DNA of 43,010 nucleotides from a bacterium. Its GTDB lineage: Bacteria; Electryoneota; Electryoneia; Electryoneales; Electryoneaceae. The stretch spans positions 1-43,010 of the forward strand of contig JAHLLB010000040.1 of assembly GCA_020444425.1 (NCBI GenBank), given 5' to 3'. Below the pieces are notes generated by a model. That model did not search any database, had not been told where the DNA came from, and was given only the letters and a program-made list of their open reading frames with translations. The translations under genes were made by a program, and so were the position numbers. Shown piece after piece: positions 35,326 through 42,770 of the stretch. How positions within the stretch are numbered: position 1 is the stretch's first letter; each line of letters opens with the position of its first letter.

Positions 35326-35789
35326 AGATCCTGGAAGCTGTGTTCGGCTCGTTGGATAGCTGCGGTAATTGTGTCGTGGCTGGTGGCGTCGAGCAGATCT
35401 TTTCGCAGCGTTGGTTGCTGGCACAGCCGGCTGATGCGGCTGAGCAGTTTCAGGTGCAACGGCACGTCCCCGTCCGGCGACAGCAGCAGGAAGATCAATC
35501 GTACCGGCTCGCCGTCAATGGAATCGAACGCGATGCCCTGCTTGGTGCGTCCCAGTGCGACAACGGGCTTGTTCAGCCCGATCAGTGTCGTGTGTGGAAC
35601 CGCGACACCCTGTCCGACACCGGTGGACAACGCCCGTTCCCGTTCCAGCACACGGTCGAGGACATCCTTTTCCGTGAGGCCGTGCGCTACCGCCACGCGT
35701 TTGACGAGGGACTTGATCACGCTGTCCTTCGTACGGTTACGCAGGTTAAGTTCGACAGCGTCCGGAACAATCAGATCACTGAATCGCAT
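35322..35789 (-). CDS. PTS EIIA (EIIA-Ntr/fructose type) domain protein
   Basis: The product is 155 aa from ATG 35789. It is a single PTS EIIA type-2 domain: FSDLIVPDAVELNL, KDSVIKSLVKRVA, RERALSTGVGQGVAVPHTTL with the phospho-acceptor His66, KQGIAFDSIDGEPVRLIFLLLSP and LLSRISRLCQQPTLRKDLLDA. Alone, without EIIB or EIIC, such proteins act as phosphorylation-dependent regulators and not as sugar carriers. No EI or HPr is in the window. Its stop overlaps the start of the SSS symporter, so the two are made together, suggesting that EIIA controls the transporter. Confidence 0.92.
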   Translation of the reverse strand: MRFSDLIVPDAVELNLRNRTKDSVIKSLVKRVAVAHGLTEKDVLDRVLERERALSTGVGQGVAVPHTTLIGLNKPVVALGRTKQGIAFDSIDGEPVRLIFLLLSPDGDVPLHLKLLSRISRLCQQPTLRKDLLDATSHDTITAAIQRAEHSFQDL

Positions 35790-36148
35790 GGGTTGCCACG
35801 TATCAGGTTCGTTTCATCGCCTCAAGGTACGTCATCGCCGGAGCACGAACAACCACGCAAGACGAAGTTCCCGCCTCGTGATGTCCGCAAAAGCAGTAAG
35901 GACAGGCTGTTGCCGTGCGAGCAAATCTCATGGAGAAGGTTGGAAAAACTATTGACTTTCGTTCAGACTAACACGAAATTAGCAGTCTGCTATCAATAAA
36001 AAGTTTGCCGGGAATTGGTTGCGGGATGCGGCCGTTTCGCGCGGGTGCGGCGGTCCCAGTTCGAGTATGCAACTGCAAATGTTCCCTTCTCAACGCCTCG
36101 CAGCGTCCCGGCATACGCACCGGTTAGAGGAAAAGCGAGGTAAAACGG
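35790..36148. other. 359-bp divergent intergenic region
   Basis: It separates the minus-strand EIIA-symporter pair from the NYN gene. An AT-rich core (35940-36005) contains TTGACT at 35952-35957 with a weak GAAATT 17 bases later on the plus strand. CAGACT (35964-35969) and AGTCTG (35984-35989) form an inverted repeat that could be an operator. No small gene was recognised. Confidence 0.4.
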
Positions 36149-36721
36149 ATGAAGCGAGTCGCGGTATTCATCGACGGCAGCAATTTCTACAACGGTCTGC
36201 GCGACAATGTGGGCCGGATGGACGTCGATTTCCACCAGTTCGGCAAGACGCTGGCGGAAAAAACAGGCGGCGAATTGCTGCGTATTTATTACTACAATGC
36301 GAAGGTGGATCCGGAATTTGATCCGGATAACTATGAAAAGCAACAGCGCTTCATTACCCACCTTGCACACACCCAGTACCTGACCCTGCGTCTCGGCAAG
36401 CTGGTGTATTACCAGGTGCGCGGCGAGGATGCCACCCGCAAGCATTACGCGGTGGAGAAGGGGCTGGATGTCAAGCTGGCGATTGACCTCGTCCGTCTCG
36501 CGGTCAATCGTGCCTGCGAAGTTGCGGTGATTGTTTCCGGCGACAAGGATCTGGCCGAAGTGGTCGAGTATGGCAAGGAGATGGGCCTCGAAGTGGTGAG
36601 CGCGTTCTTCCCACGTGGCCTCTCCGAACAGTTGGCGACAAAGGCCGATCGAGTGATCTACTTCAACGAGGAAATGTTGAACGAGATCTTCATCGGCAAC
36701 CAGCAGCAGGATAGCGAGTAA
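36149..36721 (+). CDS. NYN domain (LabA/DUF88-like) putative RNase
   Basis: The product is 190 aa, with GAGG and GAGGAAA patches upstream of ATG 36149. It is a PIN-like NYN nuclease domain: KRVAVFIDGSNFYNGL with the first catalytic Asp at residue 9, KGLDVKLAIDLVRLA with the central acidic residues, CEVAVIVSGDKDLAEVVEYGKEMG and LEVVSAFFPRGLSEQLATKADRVIYF. The acidic residues of the metal site are all present. The family includes LabA/MARF1-like RNases and DUF88 proteins. It is likely cytosolic. A strong terminator follows, so it is a single-gene unit. Confidence 0.9.
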   Translation: MKRVAVFIDGSNFYNGLRDNVGRMDVDFHQFGKTLAEKTGGELLRIYYYNAKVDPEFDPDNYEKQQRFITHLAHTQYLTLRLGKLVYYQVRGEDATRKHYAVEKGLDVKLAIDLVRLAVNRACEVAVIVSGDKDLAEVVEYGKEMGLEVVSAFFPRGLSEQLATKADRVIYFNEEMLNEIFIGNQQQDSE

Positions 36722-36747
36722 TCGCCGATTGTGTTGCACGTCTTTTC

Positions 36748-36775
36748 AGCGCCCCGGCAGAGGGGCGCTTTTTCG
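36748..36775 (+). terminator. Rho-independent terminator after NYN gene
   Basis: A perfect 8-bp stem AGCGCCCC (36748-36755) and GGGGCGCT (36762-36769) with a 6-base loop is followed by TTTTTCGTTT. This is the clearest intrinsic terminator in the window. Confidence 0.9.
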
Positions 36776-36843
36776 TTTGATACCGTGTGTCCGTGTCAAA
36801 AAACTTGCGGACGTGGATTGATAGACCTTGACGTCGAACATGC

Positions 36844-36863
36844 CCCAGACATTTATGTCTGGG
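36844..36863. repeat. CCCAGACAT inverted repeat upstream of GT4 gene
   Basis: CCCAGACAT (36844-36852) and ATGTCTGGG (36855-36863) flank TT. It lies 30 bases before the GT4 start and could be an operator or a REP-type element. Confidence 0.55.
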
Positions 36864-36893
36864 CTGATCCGAAGGTGACAACAACAGGACTCA

Positions 36894-38102
36894 ATGCCAG
36901 CCTCCACCGACATCCGTCTTGCCTACGTCAGCCAGATCCGCTGGCCGTCGGAGATCCCGGCGGGACCGTTCAACGCGAACTTCGTCACCGCAATCGCGCG
37001 TGCCGGGGCGGAGGTGGATTTTATCGTCCGCTCGTCCAATCATCCTCGCGCGAAGGACTACACCGATCCGCTGGACGTGTTGCGTCGTGAATATGGCCAT
37101 GATGTCCCTCATGGATTACGGATTCATGTCATTCCCACACCCGGCTGGCAACCGGCGTCCGATCCGTGGTTGTATTTCACTCGCGCCGGTTGGCTGCTGA
37201 AACGGTTGCGACGTGAACACAGCGTCAACTGTGTCATGTCGCGGGACACGCGCGCCCTGCCGCACCTTGCCCGCTGGCGTAAACGCGGTCTGGTCGCGGT
37301 CCACGACACGCACAACTTCTACATGGACCCGGCAGCGCGGGATGATACGGGCACGGGCCGCAAGTGGAAAGAATACCCACGTTTCGAACGCAGCTTCCTG
37401 CCGCAGCTGGACGGCGTGTTGCCGTTGCTGGAGGTGCAGGCGGAGTGGTACCGCAAGCAGCTGACGGTGCCGGTGCGAGCGATTCATCCCGGATTGAACG
37501 AGACCCATCCGCCGGACCCGTCACGGTTCGATCACAAAACAGTCGGCTACGTTGGCACACTCAGTGGCATCAAGGGCTCGATGGATGTGCTGGAAGCGTT
37601 CCAGGCGCTGGACCGTGACGATGTGAAGCTGGTCCTGATCGGCGGACGCGGGCAGGCGGAAACCGATTCGATGCGGCAACGCATCGAATCGCTGGGGTTG
37701 ACCGGCCGGGCGGAGGTGACCGGCTGGCTGCCGGTGCCGGAGATGGCTGCGCGGCTGAAACAGGTGTCGGTAGCGCTGCTGCCGTTGACCGGTACGTTCT
37801 ACAATCGGTATCTGACTGCGCCGTCCAAGTTGTTCGACTACTTGTCGCAGGCGGTGCCGGTGATTGCGTCCGACTTGCCAGCGGTGCGTGAGCTGGCGGG
37901 CGACGCAGCGCTGTATGTCAAGCCCGGCGATCGCACCGAGCTGACCGCAGCGATGGCGAAATTGCTTGGCGACCGTGAGCAGTACAACCGCCTGGCGCAG
38001 ACCGCACACAAACAGGCGCAGACGCTACACTGGGACCGTCGTGGTGAGGGCACCGTTGAGTTTCTGCGTGAATTGCTGGCACGCCGCGCCCGGACCCCGT
38101 GA
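36894..38102 (+). CDS. Glycosyltransferase family 4 protein
   Basis: The product is 402 aa and starts at ATG 36894 after a CAGGA patch. It is a GT-B fold: an N-terminal acceptor domain opening with IRLAYVSQIRWPSEIPAGPFNANFV, then VAVHDTHNFYMD, and a C-terminal nucleotide-sugar domain with VGYVGTLSGIKGSMDVLEAF, VKLVLIGGRGQAE, AEVTGWLPVPEMAARLKQVSVALLPL and the sugar-binding SKLFDYLSQAVPVIASDLPAVRELAGDAALYV. Here the usual EGFGLPxxE is replaced by SKLFDYLSQ, as in wbuB/exoL-like enzymes. The donor and acceptor are unknown. It overlaps the downstream regulator frame by a possible GTGA, though that gene probably starts later. Confidence 0.9.
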   Translation: MPASTDIRLAYVSQIRWPSEIPAGPFNANFVTAIARAGAEVDFIVRSSNHPRAKDYTDPLDVLRREYGHDVPHGLRIHVIPTPGWQPASDPWLYFTRAGWLLKRLRREHSVNCVMSRDTRALPHLARWRKRGLVAVHDTHNFYMDPAARDDTGTGRKWKEYPRFERSFLPQLDGVLPLLEVQAEWYRKQLTVPVRAIHPGLNETHPPDPSRFDHKTVGYVGTLSGIKGSMDVLEAFQALDRDDVKLVLIGGRGQAETDSMRQRIESLGLTGRAEVTGWLPVPEMAARLKQVSVALLPLTGTFYNRYLTAPSKLFDYLSQAVPVIASDLPAVRELAGDAALYVKPGDRTELTAAMAKLLGDREQYNRLAQTAHKQAQTLHWDRRGEGTVEFLRELLARRARTP

Positions 38103-38176
38103 GCGAATCGCTTGCGCGGCGCTCGCTCGCGGCGCTAGAATGGCAGAACCCAGTCCCATCAACGAGTTGGCGGGCA

Positions 38177-38665
38177 ATGAACAATCCATCCACGCAGGAC
38201 GGCGATTTTCTCGATACCGTGTTGACGGCGTTGGCGAATCCGTTGCGGCGGTCGTTGGTGGAACGGCTGACCGAGCGCGACATCACCGTCGGCGAGCTGT
38301 CGGAGGGTGCCGGTGTCAGTATGCCGTCGATCTCGCGTCACCTGCGTGTGCTGGAGAAGGCTGAGCTGATCGTCCGGATCAAGCGTGGCCGCAACCACCT
38401 CATCTCATTGCAGCAGGAACCCCTCGAACAAGTCGTGCACTGGTTGTCGAAGCTGGGCAAACGTGTGCCGCTTCCCGTGGATACACGGACCGTGTTCATG
38501 TTCGGATCGGAGGTGGAATCCGACTCCGGGCTGGCGCATCCAGTTCCACAACTCCAGCGTGAACCGGAACCTGTGGCAGATAACGAACCGGTCTCCGAAC
38601 CCGATCCCCTCGATCTCAGCCCGGACAGTCTCTCCGATCTCGTAAAGCGGTTGAAAAATCAGTAG
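38177..38665 (+). CDS. ArsR-type winged-helix transcriptional regulator
   Basis: The product is 162 aa from ATG 38177. A GTG at 38099 overlapping the GT4 stop (GTGA) would add 26 non-domain residues. The HTH is FLDTVLTALANPLRRSLVERL, ITVGELSEGAGVSMPSISRHLRVLEKAELI and RIKRGRNHLISLQ. No metal-binding Cys is present in the helix-3 position, so it is not arsenic- or metal-responsive by that site; it belongs to the SdpR/self-standing HTH_20 type. The C-terminal 70 residues are acidic and Pro-rich (PVSEPDPLDLSPDS). The target is unknown, perhaps the GT4 gene or itself. Confidence 0.85.
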   Translation: MNNPSTQDGDFLDTVLTALANPLRRSLVERLTERDITVGELSEGAGVSMPSISRHLRVLEKAELIVRIKRGRNHLISLQQEPLEQVVHWLSKLGKRVPLPVDTRTVFMFGSEVESDSGLAHPVPQLQREPEPVADNEPVSEPDPLDLSPDSLSDLVKRLKNQ

Positions 38666-38701
38666 ATTGTATAAAACCCAACATCTTACGCTAAAAGTGA
38701 C

Positions 38702-39508
38702 ATGAACGAGATATTGAAACCGCACCAGATTTCCTCCCGAATCCTTGATTTAATCCTGGAAGAACGCATCGAAGAGGTATTTCTTGTAACTCCGTATTAT
38801 AACCCATGGAAGCGTCTGGTCGACGCTTTGGAAGAAGCTGCTAAGATGGATAGGAGAATCGTCTTTGTCTTCCGTTCTGATCAGGAAAAAAAGCTCAAAA
38901 ACGATATAAGGCTACTAAATGACAGATTTGGATTTGATATTATATTCGTCGATCATTTACATTCAAAAATTTATGCTAACAAAAGTTCTATAATTCTATC
39001 GTCAATGAATTTGTATGATTGTTCGCAAACAAATAATCATGAGTTTGGGTATTATATAGAAACTCGATATGAAGTAAAAAAGATTATAGATAATGTTATA
39101 AAAAAGGATTTTATTGACAGTGATAAGTGGAAAAAGATTGAAGGGAGATATTATCAGAAGGTAAAACAGGATGAAGAGGATAGGGTGGCAAAAGAAAAGA
39201 AGAAAGAATTCGATAGAAAGAATAAATCTAATAAAGTTAATATTAGTACCAATAGAAATATAAATAATTATAATTTTGGTAAAATAGGACATTGCTTAAG
39301 GTGCAATCAGCAAATTCCTTATAATACTGAGCGTCCTTTATGCTATGGCTGCTATGATATTTGGTCCGTTTTTCAAAACTACGATTATGAAGAAAAATAT
39401 TGCATTTTGTGTGGTGATAATGCACCGACATCGATGCGAAAACCGCTTTGTGACAGGTGCTTCAACGAATACCCATGGGCTCGTCCTAAGTTAGGCTCTG
39501 CCTTTTAG
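38702..39508 (+). CDS. PLD-like domain protein with two C-terminal zinc ribbons, AT-rich
   Basis: The product is 268 aa. Residues 1-125 match one phospholipase D-like half: EEVFLVTPYYNPWKRL, RRIVFVFRSDQEKK, then LHSKIYANKSSIILSSMNL and NNHEFGYYIE. His87, Lys89 and Asn103 of the HKD motif are kept, but the expected Asp position holds Lys94-adjacent Asn/Lys residues. A charged helical linker (140-185) leads to two near-identical CxxC-x12-CxxC zinc ribbons (Cys198/201/214/217 and 234/237/250/253). From memory, PLD proteins with such tails occur across bacteria without a known role. The gene is far more AT-rich than its neighbours and has no clear ribosome binding site, suggesting recent acquisition. 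Confidence 0.8.
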   Translation: MNEILKPHQISSRILDLILEERIEEVFLVTPYYNPWKRLVDALEEAAKMDRRIVFVFRSDQEKKLKNDIRLLNDRFGFDIIFVDHLHSKIYANKSSIILSSMNLYDCSQTNNHEFGYYIETRYEVKKIIDNVIKKDFIDSDKWKKIEGRYYQKVKQDEEDRVAKEKKKEFDRKNKSNKVNISTNRNINNYNFGKIGHCLRCNQQIPYNTERPLCYGCYDIWSVFQNYDYEEKYCILCGDNAPTSMRKPLCDRCFNEYPWARPKLGSAF

Positions 39509-39642
39509 TTATTCTTGCCTGCAACATCATCCATCTACGTGCATCCAACCTCAAGTGCAAGTGGAGGTAGGTGCCGTTCTCGCGAGTCGAACCGTCGACG
39601 GGAGTCCGGCATCACCAGGCCGTGTGTCCTATCTTCCAAGCC

Positions 39643-40317
39643 ATGAACAACGAACAGGAAGACAGGACGCCTGCAGCTGCCACCGTGGAGGATCCGGTCG
39701 CGGCAGAGCGAGCGGCGGAACGAGCGGCTGAGGCGGCGCTGATCAAGGAAGCGCTGGCGGGTGACGTGACGGCGCGAACGCAGATCGTGCTCGATCATCG
39801 CGACAATGTCTACAACCTCGGGCTGAAGTTGACGGGGAACGCAGACGAAGCGGAGAGCATCCTGCAGGAAACGTTCCTCACGGTGTTCGAGAAGCTCGAT
39901 CGGTTCCGTGGCGACAGCAAGCTGGGCACGTGGATTCACCGGATCGCGACCAATGCGGCGCTGATGCGGATGCGGTCACGTAAAGGCAAGTACTTCGTGC
40001 AGATCGCGGATGACGCGAACGATGACAGCGAAAGCGTGGAAAATTTCCACGTGCTGCCGTCGGTGGACATGAATCCGCTCGAGCTGACGCTGAACGATGA
40101 GTTGGCGGTGAAGTTGAACGAGGCGATTACCTCGCTTCCGCCGCATCTGCGTACGGCGTTTGTGTTGAAAGATCTGGAAGGCCTGTCGATGGCGGAAATC
40201 GCCGAGCAGGTGGATAAAACCGTGTCGGCGGTCAAAGCTGACCTTCACCGTGCCCGTGTGAAGTTGCGGGAGAAGTTGGCGGAGTTTGTGGAAGGATATC
40301 AACGTGGATCCGAGTGA
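39643..40317 (+). CDS. ECF-type RNA polymerase sigma factor
   Basis: The product is 224 aa. ATG 39643 is taken over an upstream frame start at 39571 because the added residues are non-homologous; the ribosome binding site is weak. Region 2 (about residues 40-110): ARTQIVLDHRDNVYNLGLKLTGNADEAESILQETFLTVFEKLDRFRGDSKLGTWIHRIATNAALMRMR. Region 4 (about 160-215): LNEAITSLPPHLRTAFVLKDLEGLSMAEIAEQVDKTVSAVKADLHRARVKLREKL. The linker holds the acidic SVENFHVLPSVDM. It has an Ala/Glu-rich N-terminal extension of about 30 residues. The downstream anti-sigma-like gene overlaps its end. Confidence 0.94.
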   Translation: MNNEQEDRTPAAATVEDPVAAERAAERAAEAALIKEALAGDVTARTQIVLDHRDNVYNLGLKLTGNADEAESILQETFLTVFEKLDRFRGDSKLGTWIHRIATNAALMRMRSRKGKYFVQIADDANDDSESVENFHVLPSVDMNPLELTLNDELAVKLNEAITSLPPHLRTAFVLKDLEGLSMAEIAEQVDKTVSAVKADLHRARVKLREKLAEFVEGYQRGSE

Positions 40318-40612
40318 TAAAAAACTGCTGACCGCGGAACAGCTGTGCGACATCCTCGAGGTGTACCTCGGCCGTGAACGCGGACGTGCGGAGTGCCACC
40401 GTCTCATCGACAAGATGAAGGACGATCCGATGTGGCGAGCGGAGATGGACACGCTCGGCACGACGGTGCGGGTGTTCCAGAAAGTGCCGTGCGAGAAAAC
40501 GCCGGAAGATGTCTGCTTCCGTCTGATGCAGGCGTTAAACCTGGAAGGGCAGTCCGGCAAAGCGGAAGAAATCGAAGGCAAAGCGAATTCCGACGAGGAC
40601 TTGCCAGCGTGA
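40304..40612 (+). CDS. Small anti-sigma-like cytosolic protein with four Cys
   Basis: The product is 102 aa from GTG 40304, preceded at 7 bases by GGAAGGA and overlapping the sigma gene by 14 bases. The N-terminal half (EQLCDILEVYLGRERGRAECHRLIDKMKDDPMWRAEMDTLG) resembles the helical anti-sigma (zf-HC2-like) fold, but the canonical HxxxCxxC is missing. Four Cys remain (in EQLC, AECH, KVPC and DVCF). There is no membrane helix, unlike most anti-ECF factors. It most likely binds the sigma factor; the Cys residues might sense redox or metal. Its stop overlaps the DUF6132 start. Confidence 0.7.
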   Translation: MDPSDKKLLTAEQLCDILEVYLGRERGRAECHRLIDKMKDDPMWRAEMDTLGTTVRVFQKVPCEKTPEDVCFRLMQALNLEGQSGKAEEIEGKANSDEDLPA

Positions 40613-40836
40613 AAAATCGAGTTTCCATGCTGCTTCATGCCGCCGGGGTGATTCTTGGCGGTTTTCTTGGCTGGTTGTACTGGTACAAGGTGGGGTGTGT
40701 CAGCGGGACGTGCATGATCTGGGCGAACCCGTGGATCGCAACCAGTTACGGTGCATTGCTCGGGTTCTTTGTTGCAGGATTGATTCCGGTGAAGAAGAAG
40801 CAACAGGGTACGCCTTCAGAACAGACGGAAGGGTAG
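40609..40836 (+). CDS. DUF6132-like small membrane protein
   Basis: The product is 75 aa from GTG 40609, overlapping the upstream stop by four bases (GTGA). A longer frame from 40393 would lie inside the anti-sigma-like gene and is rejected. Two membrane helices (about 8-27 and 44-63) flank YWYKVGCVSGTCMIWANPW, the GC..SGTC signature I recall for DUF6132 proteins of FCB bacteria. The tail is basic then polar (PVKKKQQG). The C-x4-C pair lies between the helices and is probably exported. It is the third gene of the sigma module. Confidence 0.75.
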   Translation: MKNRVSMLLHAAGVILGGFLGWLYWYKVGCVSGTCMIWANPWIATSYGALLGFFVAGLIPVKKKQQGTPSEQTEG

Positions 40837-40881
40837 ATCGTTTCGGAGCTTCGCCCAGAGAATACCACCAGGTTACTGCGA

Positions 40882-41026
40882 TTTCATCCTGAATGCAGTG
40901 AAGGATCTCCACATTATACACACTTGAATGTAGCGTCATTCTGAACGAAGTGAAGAAGATAGGGTTTATTTTACCGTTTCCCTAGCTGGAGATTCTTCAT
41001 TTCACTACGTTCCGTTCAGAGTGACA
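40882..41026. repeat. Three copies of GTCATTCTGA..GAAG element
   Basis: A solo copy TTTCATCCTGAATGCAGTG starts at 40882 and ends in AAGGATCTCC. A copy GTCATTCTGAACGAAGTG starts at 40935. An inverted copy occupies 40988-41026, ending in TCAGAGTGACA. The last two form a head-to-head pair like that at 8895-9001. Confidence 0.75.
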
Positions 41027-41053
41027 CACTCACACCATACGATGTTCGTCCAT

Positions 41054-41158
41054 TACCGATTACCGATTACCGATTACCGAGTACCGAGTACCGAGTACCG
41101 AGTACCGATTACCGAGTACCGAGTACCGCTGACCGAGCACCGACTACCAGAGACCGTC
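41054..41158. repeat. TACCGAT/TACCGAG heptanucleotide tandem array, 15 units
   Basis: Fifteen 7-bp units run without a phase break: three TACCGAT, four TACCGAG, one TACCGAT, two TACCGAG, then degenerating TACCGCT, GACCGAG, CACCGAC, TACCAGA, GACCGTC. Decay is one-sided, toward the nucleotidase gene. Confidence 0.95.
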
Positions 41159-41249
41159 TCGCGGAACTCGTGTTCTGCGCATCCCAACCCCCGCGTGAAC
41201 CTTGAATCCGTACATTCCCCGGCACCCAAACACAAACGGTTACACGACC

Positions 41250-42722
41250 ATGATCGAACCACTGCTCGATTCGCTGACCACTCCCGGCCGCGAACGTGAA
41301 ATCTTCTGCAACCGCACGTTGAACCTGCGCTCCATCCGTGCCATCGGCTACGACATGGATTACACGTTGATCCATTACAACACGGACGCGTGGGAACGGC
41401 GGGCGTACGAGTTCGTCAAGGCCAAGCTGGCGGACCGTGGCTGGCCGGTGGAAGGGCTGGAATACCAGCCGGATTCGGTGATTCGTGGCCTGATGATCGA
41501 CAAGGAATGCGGCAACATCATCATGGTCAATCGCTTCGGGTACGTCAAGCAGGCGAGCCATGGCTCACGCATGCTGCCGTACGACGAACAGCGCCGGATC
41601 TACTCCCGCACTGTGGTCGATTTCAAGTCGGGACGGTACGTCTTCCTCAACACGCTATTCTCGATGTCGGAAGCGTGCATGTTCACCCAAATGGTCGACA
41701 AGCTGGACGCTGGCGAGATCAAGGAGGTGATGGGGTACGAGGAACTGCACCGCACGGTCCACCGCGCCCTGGACGAAAGCCACGCCGAGGGCATGCTCAA
41801 GGAAGCGATCCTCGCCGAACCGGAAGCGTACATCGACCATGACCCGGATACCGTTCGCGCCCTTCGGGATCAACGGCTCGCCGGAAAAAAGCTGGTTCTG
41901 ATTACCAATTCGGACTGGAGTTACACCCGTCGCGTGATGGAGGCGGCGTTCGACAAGCAGATGCCGGAGGGGCAAACCTGGCGTGACCTGTTCGACCTGG
42001 TGATTGTCTCGTCACGGAAGCCCTCCTTCTTCGACAGCTCGAACCCGGCGTTTGAGGTGGTTCAGGACGAGGAAGGCCTGCTCAGCCCGGTGGGGATCAA
42101 GGGGCTGGAAGAGGGCAAGGTGTATGTCGGCGGGAATGCGCGCCTGGTCGAAACCCTGTATGGCGTAGCGGGTGAGCAGATTCTTTACGTCGGCGATCAC
42201 ATGTACGCGGACGTGCAGGTATCCAAGAACCTGCTGCGTTGGCGGACGGCGTTGATCCTGCGCGAACTGGAACCGGAAATCCGCGCCCTTGCCGAGTTCA
42301 AGGAAGATCAATCCGAATTGACCCGGTTGATGCTGGAAAAGGAAGAGGTGGAAACGCGTTTCAACCGCCTGCGTCTCATCTACCAGCGGTTGCAGGATGA
42401 GGGCAGTTCGAACTCCGATCTGAACACGCTCGCCGAAGAACTGGACAAACTGCGCCGAACCTTGACCCGCCAGGACAGGCAAATTGGTCCGATGGCACAG
42501 TCGTACGGTGGGCTGAGCAACCCCAACTGGGGGTTGGTTATGCGCGCCGGTAACGACAAGAGCCTGCTCGCGCGGCAGGTGGAAGGCTACGCCGACATTT
42601 ACATGTCCCGTGTCAGCAACTTTCTCTACGCGACACCATACGCGTATTTGCGGTCGAAGCGCAGTACGTTGCCGCACGACCGCGAGGACGCGTCGTTAAG
42701 CGAGATGGGAGAATCGAACTAG
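41250..42722 (+). CDS. HAD-IG family 5'-nucleotidase
   Basis: The product is 490 aa from ATG 41250; a TTG at 41202 is less likely. HAD motif I is IRAIGYDMDYTLIHYN with the nucleophile and acid/base Asp pair, motif II is LVLITNSDWSYT, and the motif III/IV region is VIVSSRKPSFF and ILYVGDHMYADVQVSK. FCNRTLNLRSI near residue 20 and the coiled-coil-like helices at about 350-415 (LTRLMLEKEEVETRFNRLRL) are typical of the purine/cytosolic 5'-nucleotidase II (cN-II) type HAD-IG group. PNWGLVMRAGNDKSLLARQVEGYADIYMSRVSNFLY is the family C-terminus. It probably dephosphorylates IMP/GMP in the cytosol. Confidence 0.95.
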   Translation: MIEPLLDSLTTPGREREIFCNRTLNLRSIRAIGYDMDYTLIHYNTDAWERRAYEFVKAKLADRGWPVEGLEYQPDSVIRGLMIDKECGNIIMVNRFGYVKQASHGSRMLPYDEQRRIYSRTVVDFKSGRYVFLNTLFSMSEACMFTQMVDKLDAGEIKEVMGYEELHRTVHRALDESHAEGMLKEAILAEPEAYIDHDPDTVRALRDQRLAGKKLVLITNSDWSYTRRVMEAAFDKQMPEGQTWRDLFDLVIVSSRKPSFFDSSNPAFEVVQDEEGLLSPVGIKGLEEGKVYVGGNARLVETLYGVAGEQILYVGDHMYADVQVSKNLLRWRTALILRELEPEIRALAEFKEDQSELTRLMLEKEEVETRFNRLRLIYQRLQDEGSSNSDLNTLAEELDKLRRTLTRQDRQIGPMAQSYGGLSNPNWGLVMRAGNDKSLLARQVEGYADIYMSRVSNFLYATPYAYLRSKRSTLPHDREDASLSEMGESN

Positions 42723-42730
42723 CGGTGGCG

Positions 42731-42763
42731 GGTGGCCCGGGTCATCTTGTGACCCGGGTATCA
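42731..42763. repeat. Dispersed hairpin repeat, copy 2
   Basis: CCCGGGTCA and TGACCCGGG form a perfect 9-bp stem (42736-42744 and 42750-42758). The block is homologous to 20507-20538 and starts 8 bases after the nucleotidase stop, so it may serve as its terminator. Confidence 0.6.
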
Positions 42764-42770
42764 CAGGAAA

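Larger units (their letters stand above)
40837..41249. other. 413-bp repeat-filled gap
   Basis: No gene was called. It holds three copies of the GTCATTCTGA..GAAG element and the large TACCGAN heptamer array. Open frames across the array are products of its periodicity. A promoter for the nucleotidase gene was not recognised. Confidence 0.6.

Noticed and set aside
41021..41299. Open frame with periodic YRVPITE-like peptide across the heptamer array
   Set aside because: A 7-bp repeat without stops yields a 7-residue periodic peptide in every open frame. There is no evidence for translation.
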